Source: Vibrio maerlii (GTDB lineage: Bacteria > Pseudomonadota > Gammaproteobacteria > Enterobacterales > Vibrionaceae). From it: a stretch of DNA of 64,000 bases. A program made the position numbers and the translations under genes. The notes under the pieces are model-generated. The model made no database searches. It saw only the letters and a program-made list of their open reading frames with translations, and was not told where the DNA came from. Of the stretch, positions 25,456 through 34,105 are shown piece by piece (within the stretch, counting starts at the first letter, position 1; each line of letters begins with the position of its first letter). The stretch is taken from assembly GCF_003415655.1 (NCBI RefSeq), contig NZ_QRHC01000002.1, positions 310,008-374,007 on the forward strand, read 5' to 3'.

Positions 25456-26517
25456 ATGGATAGGTTTGTAAAAATCACTTCTTGTTTAGCTGTCGCCATG
25501 TTTATCTGGTACGTGGCTGCAGACAGGTCAACCCCGTTTACCTCCAATGCTCGCGTCAAAGCAGTCGTCACACCTGTCATTCCAAAGGTAAGTGGTACGT
25601 TAATTGATGTGCAAGCCGTCAACACCCAAGCGGTTCCTGCTGGCTCATTATTAGCTCAAATTGACCCTCGGCCTTTTGAGCTTGTTCTAGAGCGAAGAAA
25701 AGCCGAACTAGAACTTGCAACACAAGATGTTGGCGCATCTTCTTCTGAAGTAGAGCGGGCTCAAGCACAGCTTGTTCGAGCACAAGCCAACTTAGAAAGC
25801 GTGAAAATTCAGACCGCTCGCTGGCTGGAACTGGAGCGAAAAGGGTTAATCCCAAGAGCTAAAGCGGATGAGGCGAGAGCACAACTATCAGATGCACAAG
25901 GTGCCGTTGACGTAGCTCAAGCCGAATACAACAGCGCCACGAAACGTCTGGGTAGCAGCGGTTCGGATAATCCAAAAGTTCGTACCGCTTTAGTCAACTT
26001 AGCAGAGGCAGAACTAGATCTCACTTACACCGAATTAAGATCACCTTCTGATGGCGGTGTCGTTAATCTATCGGTTGCTGTTGGCGCGTACGCTCAAGCG
26101 GGGCAATCAATAATGACGTTTATTGATGGCCGTGATATCTGGATTGAAGCTTATATGACTGAAAATAACGTCGGGCAAATTGATCCCGGCGATCGAGTCA
26201 GCGTTGTGCTTGATACACATCCAGGTAGAGTTTTTGATGGACAAGTTGAAAGCATCGTTTCAGCAGCGTTTCACGACAACCTTGGTACAGATGGATTACC
26301 CAACCCAACCGCAAATACCAACTGGTTGAGAGAGCCCCAACGTTTCCCAATTAGAATAACCCTAGACAACTACCGCTCAGCCAACTCTGATGACGACGTA
26401 AAACTCTTTTTAAATGGTCAAGCCGATGTCGTGATCTATACCAGTGACAACCCCCTGATGAACGCCCTCGGTTTGGTTTATATCAGAGTAATGTCTCTGT
26501 TCAGTTACCTTTATTAA
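25456..26517 (+). CDS. HlyD/AaeA-family membrane fusion protein
   Basis: 353 residues. One N-terminal membrane helix (about 8-24) is followed by the barrel-sandwich half VTPVIPKVSGTL, a long helical hairpin (about 85-160), the second half ELRSPSDGGVVNL and a beta-barrel. It resembles AaeA/EmrA-type inner-membrane adaptors. The start is either ATG 25456 or GTG 25444, both without a strong ribosome site; ATG is chosen. The DUF2955 permease gene follows 10 nt after the stop, the usual partner for this adaptor type. Confidence 0.88.
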   Translation: MDRFVKITSCLAVAMFIWYVAADRSTPFTSNARVKAVVTPVIPKVSGTLIDVQAVNTQAVPAGSLLAQIDPRPFELVLERRKAELELATQDVGASSSEVERAQAQLVRAQANLESVKIQTARWLELERKGLIPRAKADEARAQLSDAQGAVDVAQAEYNSATKRLGSSGSDNPKVRTALVNLAEAELDLTYTELRSPSDGGVVNLSVAVGAYAQAGQSIMTFIDGRDIWIEAYMTENNVGQIDPGDRVSVVLDTHPGRVFDGQVESIVSAAFHDNLGTDGLPNPTANTNWLREPQRFPIRITLDNYRSANSDDDVKLFLNGQADVVIYTSDNPLMNALGLVYIRVMSLFSYLY

Positions 26518-26527
26518 GCCGTTTACT

Positions 26528-27541
26528 ATGCTATTGTCAGATCCTACATTGAGATATGGGCTGCGTGTAACAGTGACGCCTTGGTTAGTTTTTGTCGCGG
26601 GATTACTGATTGATTGGAAGCTCTCTTTTGTTGGCGCGGTCTTTACAAGCCTATTCATCCTCAGTCCTAAGCCAGTACCCATTAGCTATGCTGTCAAACT
26701 CATCATTGTCTCTTATGTCTACATGATAGGGGCATGGTTCTTATTTGTAGCGCTACGTCACTATCCGAGTGCAACGCTGCCCGCGGTCGTCGTTGCGGTA
26801 TGCCTCTCGTACAAACTGTTGGTTACAACCAAAGATATTCTTACTGTTGTCATGGCACTTTTGGGCGCGTTGTTAATACCACTTCAAATGAAAACAGACC
26901 CCAATATTGCTTGGGAACTCGCCATTTGGCTACCTCACAACTTACTTATAGCTTGGGTGGTGAGCAGTGTCGTGTTTTACCTACTACCAGCAGATAACAG
27001 TACAGACTCAACTCAACCACCAGCCGACCAATTTGATGAATCGCGTCGGTGGTTGAGGCTTTGCGTCGCCTTCTTGCCCTTTGTGGCCTATGCATTTATC
27101 ACCGATAATGTCAGTGCGTTTACGCTAACGTATCTGGCTGTCCAAATCACTCAGTTTGCCGCGAGCTCAAACAACAGCCCTTCTATGATCAAAGGTGCGA
27201 TGATTGGCAATATCACGGGCGGTCTCATGGCAGTAATCGTATACGAAATAGCGGTGATTGCTCCGTTCTTACCACTTGTAACCCTAACATTATTAGTGGG
27301 CTTTGCTGTTCTCGCACAGCAGCTATTAAAGGGAAACTCTCTAGCTCCAACTGCAATAACAGCCTTCACCGTTGTTTGCGGTGTGTCACTGGGCCCACTA
27401 ATGAATGAAGCGGAGAGTAAGATCTTTGTCAGGTTGACTCAAATTGCATTTTCTATGGGGTACGTTTTTGTCGCAATGGTCATCATTGATAAGTTCATTC
27501 CGGAAAAGACCATAGTCGCAGCCCCACAAGAACAGCAATAA
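26528..27541 (+). CDS. DUF2955 / FUSC-like membrane permease
   Basis: 337 residues with about ten membrane helices in two repeats of five, separated by a hydrophilic linker (about residues 155-172, DNSTDSTQPPADQFDESRR). The arrangement and the segment FTSLFILSPKPVPISYAVKL match DUF2955 proteins, relatives of fusaric-acid/aromatic-acid exporters (FUSC, AaeB). With the HlyD-like protein encoded just upstream it probably forms an export system for aromatic or organic acids; the substrate is inference. Confidence 0.85.
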   Translation: MLLSDPTLRYGLRVTVTPWLVFVAGLLIDWKLSFVGAVFTSLFILSPKPVPISYAVKLIIVSYVYMIGAWFLFVALRHYPSATLPAVVVAVCLSYKLLVTTKDILTVVMALLGALLIPLQMKTDPNIAWELAIWLPHNLLIAWVVSSVVFYLLPADNSTDSTQPPADQFDESRRWLRLCVAFLPFVAYAFITDNVSAFTLTYLAVQITQFAASSNNSPSMIKGAMIGNITGGLMAVIVYEIAVIAPFLPLVTLTLLVGFAVLAQQLLKGNSLAPTAITAFTVVCGVSLGPLMNEAESKIFVRLTQIAFSMGYVFVAMVIIDKFIPEKTIVAAPQEQQ

Positions 27542-27570
27542 GTTCACGAGTACACTTAGCGCATAGAGGG

Positions 27571-27966
27571 TTACTCTATAAATTCTATGGCTAATGCTTC
27601 TCCTGTCCCCTTGTGAAAGCCAGTTTCGCCTCCACCTTTAAAACCCCAACTTCCTTCAATGACCGAACGAACAACAATGGCATCAGCACCTAATTCTGCG
27701 GCTTTGTTTTGCAGTTTGAGTACGATACTCGAGCTGCTTTTATCGTGGAAAATCGTCTGACCGGTTGTAACGGTTATCAAGCCCAACTCTTTGTAAGGAC
27801 TTTCTTGAGGTTCCGAGTACAAAACATCAACATGAGAGTCTGAATCGTACTCAACAACAGATGTTTTGGCGCACCCCACAAGCATTGCTATAAAAATAAC
27901 AGACAGTGATACCTTGCAGCTTGAGAAAATGGATCTTGGTTGGTGATTTACAGTTAGATTATTCAT
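27571..27966 (-). CDS. putative lipoprotein, YbjQ/DUF4156-like
   Basis: 131 residues. A basic start and hydrophobic segment end in the lipobox MLVGC (Cys32). The mature part, PYKELGLITVTTGQTIFHDKS...LQNKAAELGADAIVVRSV, follows the pattern of small envelope proteins with a YbjQ/RcsF-like fold (LG..GADA.V). Function unknown. The start at 27966 has AGAGGTAGGC directly upstream; the upstream in-frame ATG at 28026 would place the signal too deep. Convergent with the DUF2955 gene. Confidence 0.72.
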   Translation of the reverse strand: MNNLTVNHQPRSIFSSCKVSLSVIFIAMLVGCAKTSVVEYDSDSHVDVLYSEPQESPYKELGLITVTTGQTIFHDKSSSSIVLKLQNKAAELGADAIVVRSVIEGSWGFKGGGETGFHKGTGEALAIEFIE

Positions 27967-28273
27967 GCCTACCTCTTTAGCAATAACTTTGATTGTCTTT
28001 GAAACTCCATTTTCCAAAGCTAACAATAACAGCTAAAAAAAGGTGAAGTAGGTCATTACGTGACAATTAATAGATAGAGCTAACTCTGGGAACAGACTAT
28101 CTACTTTTGAAAAATCACTCTTTAACTCATAACGATAGAAATTATTGATTAGCCACTTTAAAAACAGCGTGTGATTATCCGCGACCACTGAACTTCTCAG
28201 CCGAACAAGCAACCACCCAATGAGTTCTTAGCTAACTTCAGCACTCATATCACTGTTCACAAGGTTAATAAGC
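27967..28273. other. divergent intergenic region, lipoprotein / DUF2860 protein
   Basis: 307 bases between two divergent genes. It presumably holds both promoters. I see no hairpin, repeat or coding frame worth calling. Confidence 0.3.
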
Positions 28274-29230
28274 ATGAATGCGCGCTTTTCTCTTTTGGCT
28301 CTATCTCTAATGACACTGCCAGCAATGGCACAACTATCTGATAATACAGGTATCAGCGGCGAGCTCTCACTGAGCACAGGCTTTGTATCTGGACGCTCTA
28401 ACTTCAACACTAATGGTGACGAGACAATTACAAACACGTTTGATAAAGCATCAAGCGATAGTGGTGCAATCCTTCTTCCACTCGGAAACGTTGCTTACAC
28501 ATTCGGTGCTAACCTTGATAAACAAATTTATGCAGGTACTTCACGTGAGGATATCGCCGTCGGTAACCTTGCGCTTGAGCTTGGTTACAAGCAAGAGCTA
28601 GATTCGGGCATGGTTGTAGATCTATCTATCCTGCCAACTATCATGGCTGGTGAGACTTGGGAAAACCCCTACCAAGTTAATGTCGTTCGCAAAACGACAG
28701 ACGAATCTGGCAATGCGTTCCGCGTTAAACTAAGCAACATCATAGGCTCTAACTTCGATCTGGATATGGCTTACGCAACCAAAGAAATCGATAACGAGAA
28801 AACTGGAATTAACGCTCTAGAGCGTGATAGCGAAACGCTCTACATGAAGAGCGGTTACATGTTTACTATCAACTCAACGTCATTCATCAAGCCATCGCTT
28901 ACTTATGTGAAAACTGAAGCCGATGGTAAAGCAAACTCGTTTGATGGTATCACCGGTGAGATCTCTTATTTTAAGATTCTAGATCGTCATCAAATTGCGC
29001 TAACGGCAAGCTACACAGATCGATCTTTTGATGCAACGAATCCTATCTACAATCGAACTCGTAACGAAGAAGAAGTTAGTTTGTTCGCGGCTTACGAATA
29101 CAGAGAGTTTATGGATTGGCAGGATTGGTCACTGGTGTCTTTTGCAGGTTACGGTAAAACAGACTCCAACATCGATTTCTACGATGAAGACCAGTTTATC
29201 TTTACCGTGGGTATGAACTACCAGTTCTAA
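28274..29230 (+). CDS. DUF2860 outer-membrane beta-barrel protein
   Basis: 318 residues. A signal peptide (1-19, ending AMA) is followed by alternating beta-strand sequence throughout and a C-terminal aromatic end (GMNYQF) typical of outer-membrane barrels. The pattern ISGELSLSTGFVSGRSNFNT near the start matches DUF2860 proteins known from Vibrio and relatives, whose role is unknown. Its own promoter lies in the 307-bp upstream gap and a terminator directly follows. Confidence 0.82.
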   Translation: MNARFSLLALSLMTLPAMAQLSDNTGISGELSLSTGFVSGRSNFNTNGDETITNTFDKASSDSGAILLPLGNVAYTFGANLDKQIYAGTSREDIAVGNLALELGYKQELDSGMVVDLSILPTIMAGETWENPYQVNVVRKTTDESGNAFRVKLSNIIGSNFDLDMAYATKEIDNEKTGINALERDSETLYMKSGYMFTINSTSFIKPSLTYVKTEADGKANSFDGITGEISYFKILDRHQIALTASYTDRSFDATNPIYNRTRNEEEVSLFAAYEYREFMDWQDWSLVSFAGYGKTDSNIDFYDEDQFIFTVGMNYQF

Positions 29231-29240
29231 TGAATACAAA

Positions 29241-29274
29241 AACGGACTCCCTATTCGATATAGTGGAGTCCGTT
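29241..29274. terminator. terminator between convergent DUF2860 and cpdP-like genes
   Basis: AACGGACTCC (29241-29250) and GGAGTCCGTT (29265-29274) form a 10-bp stem with a 14-nt loop; A-run left and TTG-TTA right. Confidence 0.82.
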
Positions 29275-29307
29275 TTGTTAGCTGTCTCTCTGGTTTTCTA
29301 TGCCAAC

Positions 29308-30303
29308 TTAAAAGCTCATCTTCTCGCCTTGAGTAGGGTAGATGAAGTTAATGCCCTTGTCGTTAATCTCTTCTAGCTGAGCTTTAATCACTTCTTTCGG
29401 ATCTTCGCCTTTCTTCAAGCTGTATTTGATATGGCTAACTACAACGTTCAAACCTTCAAGGCTACCTTCACCGCTTAGCTCTTCTAGCTTGCTTAGCTCT
29501 TTCATCAACCAGTTTGGCGTTAGATGACCGAATAGGGATTTATCTGGCGTGCTGTTGGTGAACGAGACTTCGATGATTATACCCTTCAGTTTGTCTTGCT
29601 TCACATATGGTGCGAGGTTTTCCCAAACGTTATTCATGGCAGAAGCTTTCTCTACCAAATCTGGACCTGTATCACCAAAGTAGACAAATACTTCTCCTGC
29701 TGGGTTCTTCATTAAGAAGGCTGTAGAACGACCACCTGAGTGACGCAAAGGTAGCGCCATTACTTCCATCTTAGTGTCAGAAACAGGAGTCCACTGCTCA
29801 GGCATCAGGTTTACATACTGATATTTATTGAGCTTGTATCCTTTACCATCGTTACCAAAATTAGGCCATGCTGACCAGTTGAAGTAGTTATCCATCAACG
29901 CCTTATTCGTCGACTCTAAACCGTAAATCGGCTTATTGGAATCGTCTGGAGATGAGATGATCATGCCTGCTACATGGTCTAGGTGTGCGTGACTGATAAA
30001 GTAGCCCTTAATTTTCTCACGCAGCATATAGCCCACCTTGGTATAAGGTGAGTCTTCAGGGACTTCGATACCATTAAAGGTACCCTTCTCTTCTGCGACG
30101 ATGAGGCCATTAACCACCGAACCCGCATCGAGTAATACATAGTTGCTATCTGCCTCACTCTTTAACATAAACGAAGTTAGGTTTCCGTCTTGGATGCCAC
30201 CCTTACTGCCTAACGTGATGGCCTCAAAACTTGATGCCCAAACACTACTTGATAATGCTGCTGAGATAACGAGGGCAAGACTCTTTTTCCACATACGCTT
30301 CAT
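29308..30303 (-). CDS. cpdP: periplasmic class II 3',5'-cyclic-nucleotide phosphodiesterase (CpdP-like)
   Basis: 331 residues with a signal peptide (about 1-23, ending SSVWA). The metallo-beta-lactamase-type motif HAHLDHVAGMIISSPDD (His105, His107, Asp109, His110) is the class II cyclic-nucleotide phosphodiesterase signature, and TAFLMKNPAGEVFVYFGDTG and VSHIKYSLK follow in the usual order. Length and predicted export match CpdP of Aliivibrio fischeri, which degrades cAMP in the periplasm. The enzyme would hydrolyse extracellular cAMP and cGMP to 5'-nucleotides. The start could also be the ATG at 30294. Monocistronic. Confidence 0.88.
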   Translation of the reverse strand: MKRMWKKSLALVISAALSSSVWASSFEAITLGSKGGIQDGNLTSFMLKSEADSNYVLLDAGSVVNGLIVAEEKGTFNGIEVPEDSPYTKVGYMLREKIKGYFISHAHLDHVAGMIISSPDDSNKPIYGLESTNKALMDNYFNWSAWPNFGNDGKGYKLNKYQYVNLMPEQWTPVSDTKMEVMALPLRHSGGRSTAFLMKNPAGEVFVYFGDTGPDLVEKASAMNNVWENLAPYVKQDKLKGIIIEVSFTNSTPDKSLFGHLTPNWLMKELSKLEELSGEGSLEGLNVVVSHIKYSLKKGEDPKEVIKAQLEEINDKGINFIYPTQGEKMSF

Positions 30304-30514
30304 ACTCCAAAATGCCTAACAGATAAATTTTACAGGATAAGGTGTCATTATCACTCAGCAACTCAACCCCACGCAATCGATTAACTTGGCAAGCAGAACA
30401 TTGATCAAAGCAATAAAAGCCAAATACCAATCCTGCCGATGAATCATAGATGATAATTAGACCAGCATGTGTTACTTGTATAGAAAACAGCGACTTCAAA
30501 GGAAAGATGTAGAA

Positions 30515-31033
30515 ATGAGCAGCAAAGATAGGGCTATCGGAGAAACCAAGATCAGACATATCGAACAATCCGATGCCGATGATATTTTCGAAATCTACAG
30601 TTACCAATCGGTGATGGTCAATACCTCGCAACTGCCGTACGTCAATTCAGACAAGGTCGCGAGTCTATTTGCTGGTGATGACCAATACACCTTAGTAGCA
30701 GAGATCGACACCAAGGTTGTTGGTCACATCACTCTATTTTTGACTACGAAAGTCAGAGACCGCCACTGCGCAGGGTTAGCCATTGCGATTCATCCTGAGG
30801 CTCAAGGCAAGGGCATTGGTAAGATGCTGATGTTAGAGGCTATCGACCAAGCTGATAATTGGCTGAATCTGGTTCGTCTTGAGCTAGAAGTTCAAGCGGA
30901 CAACGAGGGCGCGAAGGCTTTATATGAAGCCGTCGGTTTTGAAGTTGAGGGGATTAAGCGCTTAAGCACCTTTAAAGCCGGTCGCTATCATGACCTCTAC
31001 CTCATGTCGCGTATCAACCCAGCTTATCTATAA
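30515..31033 (+). CDS. GNAT-family N-acetyltransferase
   Basis: 172 residues. The acetyl-CoA site reads LAIAIHPEAQGKGIGKMLMLEAI (motif A, with Q-G-K-G-I-G) and the later VRLELEVQADNEGAKALYEAVGFEVEG segment is motif B. It resembles YhhY/PhnO-like acetyltransferases acting on amino acids or small amines; no substrate can be named. The ATG at 30515 has GGAAAG upstream. It runs alone, divergent from cpdP. Confidence 0.88.
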   Translation: MSSKDRAIGETKIRHIEQSDADDIFEIYSYQSVMVNTSQLPYVNSDKVASLFAGDDQYTLVAEIDTKVVGHITLFLTTKVRDRHCAGLAIAIHPEAQGKGIGKMLMLEAIDQADNWLNLVRLELEVQADNEGAKALYEAVGFEVEGIKRLSTFKAGRYHDLYLMSRINPAYL

Positions 31034-31050
31034 TCGGGCAATAGAAACAA

Positions 31051-31094
31051 GAAGCCGCCATTTCATAAGACTTCCTCACGAGACTGGCGACTTC
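31051..31094 (+). terminator. terminator after the GNAT gene
   Basis: GAAGCCGCCA (31051-31060) pairs with TGGCGACTTC (31085-31094) with one mismatch, followed by ATTTTTATT. Confidence 0.7.
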
Positions 31095-31120
31095 ATTTTT
31101 ATTGGTTGCTGCCTAAAGAA

Positions 31121-31867
31121 TTAGTAAAGCTCAGCAAATTCTTCGATACGATCTCTACCTCGCTTCAATAGAAAGTTAAGGAAACGAGATGTCGAAGTCG
31201 AAATGATCTGATCTTCTGCCACTCCGTGTTTTTCAAATAGCCCTTGAGACAGATTTAAACACGCAATGTCATTGCAGAAATGGGCATCCGATCCCGTTGT
31301 AAAGCTCACACCGACCTCTTTACCGATTTCAACAATCTGTGAGCAGCGCTCTTCACTTCCCTTGCGGCTCTTACCTGTCAGTGACGTATTATTGATTTCA
31401 ATAGCAACGTGATGTTCCTTGGCACACTCCATCACGGCTCGAATATCAAATGGAAAGTTTGGATTCCCGAGATGACCCAAGACATCAGCTTTACCACTCT
31501 TAATAATATTGATTAGCGCTTGAGTGTGTACTTCTGGTGTTGAAGGCGGGAACACTGGCTCATGAAAGCTGGCGATAATCCAGTCCAGATGCGGATAGGT
31601 CGTTACATGGAGATCAAGCTCACCATCCGTATTCATAATGTTTGCTTCTACGCCACGCAAAATACCTACATCATGCAAGAATCTCGGCAGTACCTTTTGG
31701 TTATTGAAGAACCAATAGTGCGGTGCTCCTGGCATTTCCGGAGCATGGTCGGTGGTACACAGCAGCTTAAGACCTTTCTCTTTGGCCGCTTGAGCATTCT
31801 CGATAATCGTACTGTAGGCATGACCACTCGCAAGCGTATGGGTATGGCTATCGACGACAAATTTCAT
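31121..31867 (-). CDS. PHP-domain phosphatase, YcdX family
   Basis: 248 residues. The metal ligands of the YcdX trinuclear zinc site are visible: VDSHTHTLASGHAYST at the start, CTTDHAPEMPG, and TGSDAHFCND near the C-terminus, with EINN and GHLGNPNF in between. Family members are alkaline phosphatase-like enzymes; YcdX in E. coli is linked to swarming. AGGAAGTTGCT precedes the ATG. The 3' end is convergent with the GNAT gene. Confidence 0.9.
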   Translation of the reverse strand: MKFVVDSHTHTLASGHAYSTIIENAQAAKEKGLKLLCTTDHAPEMPGAPHYWFFNNQKVLPRFLHDVGILRGVEANIMNTDGELDLHVTTYPHLDWIIASFHEPVFPPSTPEVHTQALINIIKSGKADVLGHLGNPNFPFDIRAVMECAKEHHVAIEINNTSLTGKSRKGSEERCSQIVEIGKEVGVSFTTGSDAHFCNDIACLNLSQGLFEKHGVAEDQIISTSTSRFLNFLLKRGRDRIEEFAELY

Positions 31868-31920
31868 AGCAACTTCCTATTTTGACAAGGGTATAGGCTC
31901 TACCTTAGTCGATATAAAAA

Positions 31921-31947
31921 AGCGAGTGAATCAGAATTTCACTCGCT
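31921..31947 (-). terminator. terminator of the alpha/beta hydrolase gene region
   Basis: AGCGAGTGAA/TTCACTCGCT, 10-bp stem with 7-nt loop; a run of six As on the left is a U-run on the minus strand. It lies 22 nt past the 31969 stop. Confidence 0.85.
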
Positions 31948-31968
31948 TCTGTTAATTTATTGAAAAGG

Positions 31969-32961
31969 CTATTTTAATCGATAGTGGTTGGTCATCGGAA
32001 TGCCATAGTCATCCAACGCTTCTCGCCCTCGAATCTGTTCTCTATCAATACTGGCGAGCACTTGAGTGATATCTTTGAGAATATCCTCGTGATATCGGTG
32101 AGAGCTATGCACCGAGACTTGTTCACCTACTCTATCTTTGTAACCTTTAATACCCTCTTTATTCGCGTATTGCTTAGCGTCGATGACGACCACATTATCG
32201 ACTAGATTACAGTAATCGTTCGCGCCATGACGTCCAAGGCGATTAGCTCCAAATCGTTTCGCACTTGATGCTTTCAAGGCTCTATCATGCTTGGTGTAAT
32301 AGACGTGAACACGGCGAGAAAACTGGGCGATGTACTTACCTTTACCATCTCTCTCAATGTCTTTAGAGGCAATATCTGGAGCCAACAAAACGGTTTCATC
32401 AAACAACATTCGTCCAGTTGGGCAACCCAGATGATCTGACAAGTACTCCAACCCTTTACGCAACATGTAGTTCCCCATAGAGTGCGCAATACAGAAGGTG
32501 GAAGAGAAACAATCCTGCTCGTTCTTTGTGATGAAATCGTTCATTTCAATCAAGAAACGAGTAAAAGCACTGACGGAATCTCGCACCTCTTCTCTATCAG
32601 ACAAATAGTGACTGGTGCGACCGGAGGACGGCCATGAGAAACCAATCAGAATAGGTGAAGAGCCGTTTAGCTTGGAGAAAGCCGCATCTAAGTCAACAAG
32701 CTCATCAATACTGGCTTGATAATCATTGTTATAGCCATGCAAGTAAATACCCACTTGAGGTGTATTTTCTCCCGCAGCTCTGCGTCGATTGAGCTCTGCA
32801 AGCAACGCAACTTCAAATCCCTTTTTGCCGCTCGAATCAAACTTATCCTTCCCTCTTTCCTCATTGTTATAAGCATAGAGATAATCAAATTTGTGGTTGA
32901 GCTGCTCTTCATCGCCATACTCGCCCTTAACGATTCGTCTATTCGTAACCATAAACAACAT
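31969..32961 (-). CDS. alpha/beta hydrolase (DUF900-like)
   Basis: 330 residues. GIYLHGYNNDYQASI carries the oxyanion-hole region and FCIAHSMGNYMLRKGL the nucleophile elbow (Ser in AHSMG); SWPSSGRTSHYLSDRE fits the DUF900 alpha/beta hydrolase pattern. C-terminal HSSHRYHED may supply the catalytic His. Cytoplasmic, no signal peptide. Substrate unknown. The ATG at 32961 has AAGGAG 7 nt upstream; the ATG at 32988 lies before that site. Confidence 0.8.
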   Translation of the reverse strand: MLFMVTNRRIVKGEYGDEEQLNHKFDYLYAYNNEERGKDKFDSSGKKGFEVALLAELNRRRAAGENTPQVGIYLHGYNNDYQASIDELVDLDAAFSKLNGSSPILIGFSWPSSGRTSHYLSDREEVRDSVSAFTRFLIEMNDFITKNEQDCFSSTFCIAHSMGNYMLRKGLEYLSDHLGCPTGRMLFDETVLLAPDIASKDIERDGKGKYIAQFSRRVHVYYTKHDRALKASSAKRFGANRLGRHGANDYCNLVDNVVVIDAKQYANKEGIKGYKDRVGEQVSVHSSHRYHEDILKDITQVLASIDREQIRGREALDDYGIPMTNHYRLK

Positions 32962-33121
32962 TGCGCGCTCCTTTTCATGAGTTTCCAACTGACTTCAATG
33001 TCTTATGGATAACTCTATAAAAACGCACGCTAAAGCATTGTTGCAGAAACACTAATCACGACAGATATCACTAAAAATCAGGATAAAGTATGAGTTTTAT
33101 TGCAAGTGAAAATAATAGAAA

Positions 33122-33150
33122 AAGCCTACGAACGGGGGCGTCGTAGGCTT
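33122..33150 (-). terminator. terminator of the leftward dha operon
   Basis: AAGCCTACGA (33122-33131) and TCGTAGGCTT (33141-33150), perfect 10-bp stem with 9-nt loop; A-rich left flank gives TTTTTCTATT on the minus strand. It ends the gldA-to-membrane-protein transcript. Confidence 0.88.
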
Positions 33151-33229
33151 AAAGGTTAAGAGTGATCAATTACCTGAACTTTTAGTCGGAGCAGACAGGT
33201 GATTGAGCTTTGGGGCCACAAGTCATTGT

Positions 33230-34051
33230 TTATAGGTTGATGTAGTCCAAAGTGTAGAAAGGCACTGCGATCATTAATAATGACCAAACCACCAAAATCA
33301 CGTGAAGTATGTCATTCTCAGAGAACCAGATTTTCTTCTGTCTCCAAAGTAAATCACCGATACCTGACTTCCACCATTTATCCATGAAGTAGTAAGAGGC
33401 ATAAATCAGGGCCCAAGAGATCATCAGTAGCAGATCGTAGGTAGCGCCAGTTTTGATAAAGGTTACCGTGTTAATGCCGATGAAAGCGATAAAACTCGGT
33501 AGTGATGCTACGCACATGAATTCAAAAGTGATGACCGATTTAGTTGCAGTAAACGCACCCCACAACACGAGGATCGTGTAAGCAACACTCAATATAGCTG
33601 CATACCAAATGAATATATCAAACCAAACAGACTCTGGTGGTATTGAAGAGTATGCAATTGCGACCGTCATTGCGTTCATGCTCACTTGTTGGAAGATCAC
33701 GTAAACGACCTCCCACCAAGTGGTCCATGAACACTCATCACGATACTTGGCTTTCAACTCATAACCGAATGCTTGGTAACTGGTGCCAGCGATAATCGCT
33801 CCGACACCCCATAAAATCATCGAAATACCCCACCAAAAGCGAGACATTTGACCATCTTGCATCACCAAGAACTGAACACCCACTAGTGTTACGATCAAAC
33901 CTAGTAAATACACCCAGAATGTCGATGACGGCTGGCTAATATCCAGCTCTTTGCCTAAGAAGTTAACACGAACAAGCGGCTGTTCTTCACCCCAATTTTC
34001 CTTGGTCAAGCTTGGGTGCTTGATCTCATGGACTTTCTCAAAAATAGACAT
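33230..34051 (-). CDS. polytopic membrane protein of unknown function in the dha operon
   Basis: 273 residues with about seven membrane helices (first near residue 46) and a soluble N-terminus that includes ENWGEEQPLVRVNFLG. Trp and Tyr are abundant in the loops. I do not recognise the family. AAGGAAATC precedes the ATG at 34051. It is the last gene of the leftward operon after the MDR dehydrogenase (54 nt gap), so it may carry substrate or act in sensing for that pathway; function is unassigned. Confidence 0.7.
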   Translation of the reverse strand: MSIFEKVHEIKHPSLTKENWGEEQPLVRVNFLGKELDISQPSSTFWVYLLGLIVTLVGVQFLVMQDGQMSRFWWGISMILWGVGAIIAGTSYQAFGYELKAKYRDECSWTTWWEVVYVIFQQVSMNAMTVAIAYSSIPPESVWFDIFIWYAAILSVAYTILVLWGAFTATKSVITFEFMCVASLPSFIAFIGINTVTFIKTGATYDLLLMISWALIYASYYFMDKWWKSGIGDLLWRQKKIWFSENDILHVILVVWSLLMIAVPFYTLDYINL

Positions 34052-34105
34052 CTTGATTTCCTTTTCTAAGGAGGCCGAGACTCTCAGAGCCTCGACCAAA
34101 TTAAA

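Noticed and set aside
33090..33146. 18-codon open frame on the plus strand (starts MSFIASENN) with AGGATAAAGT upstream
   Set aside because: It runs into the terminator stem at 33122-33150 of the opposite-strand operon, has no conserved feature and is too short to support without homology.
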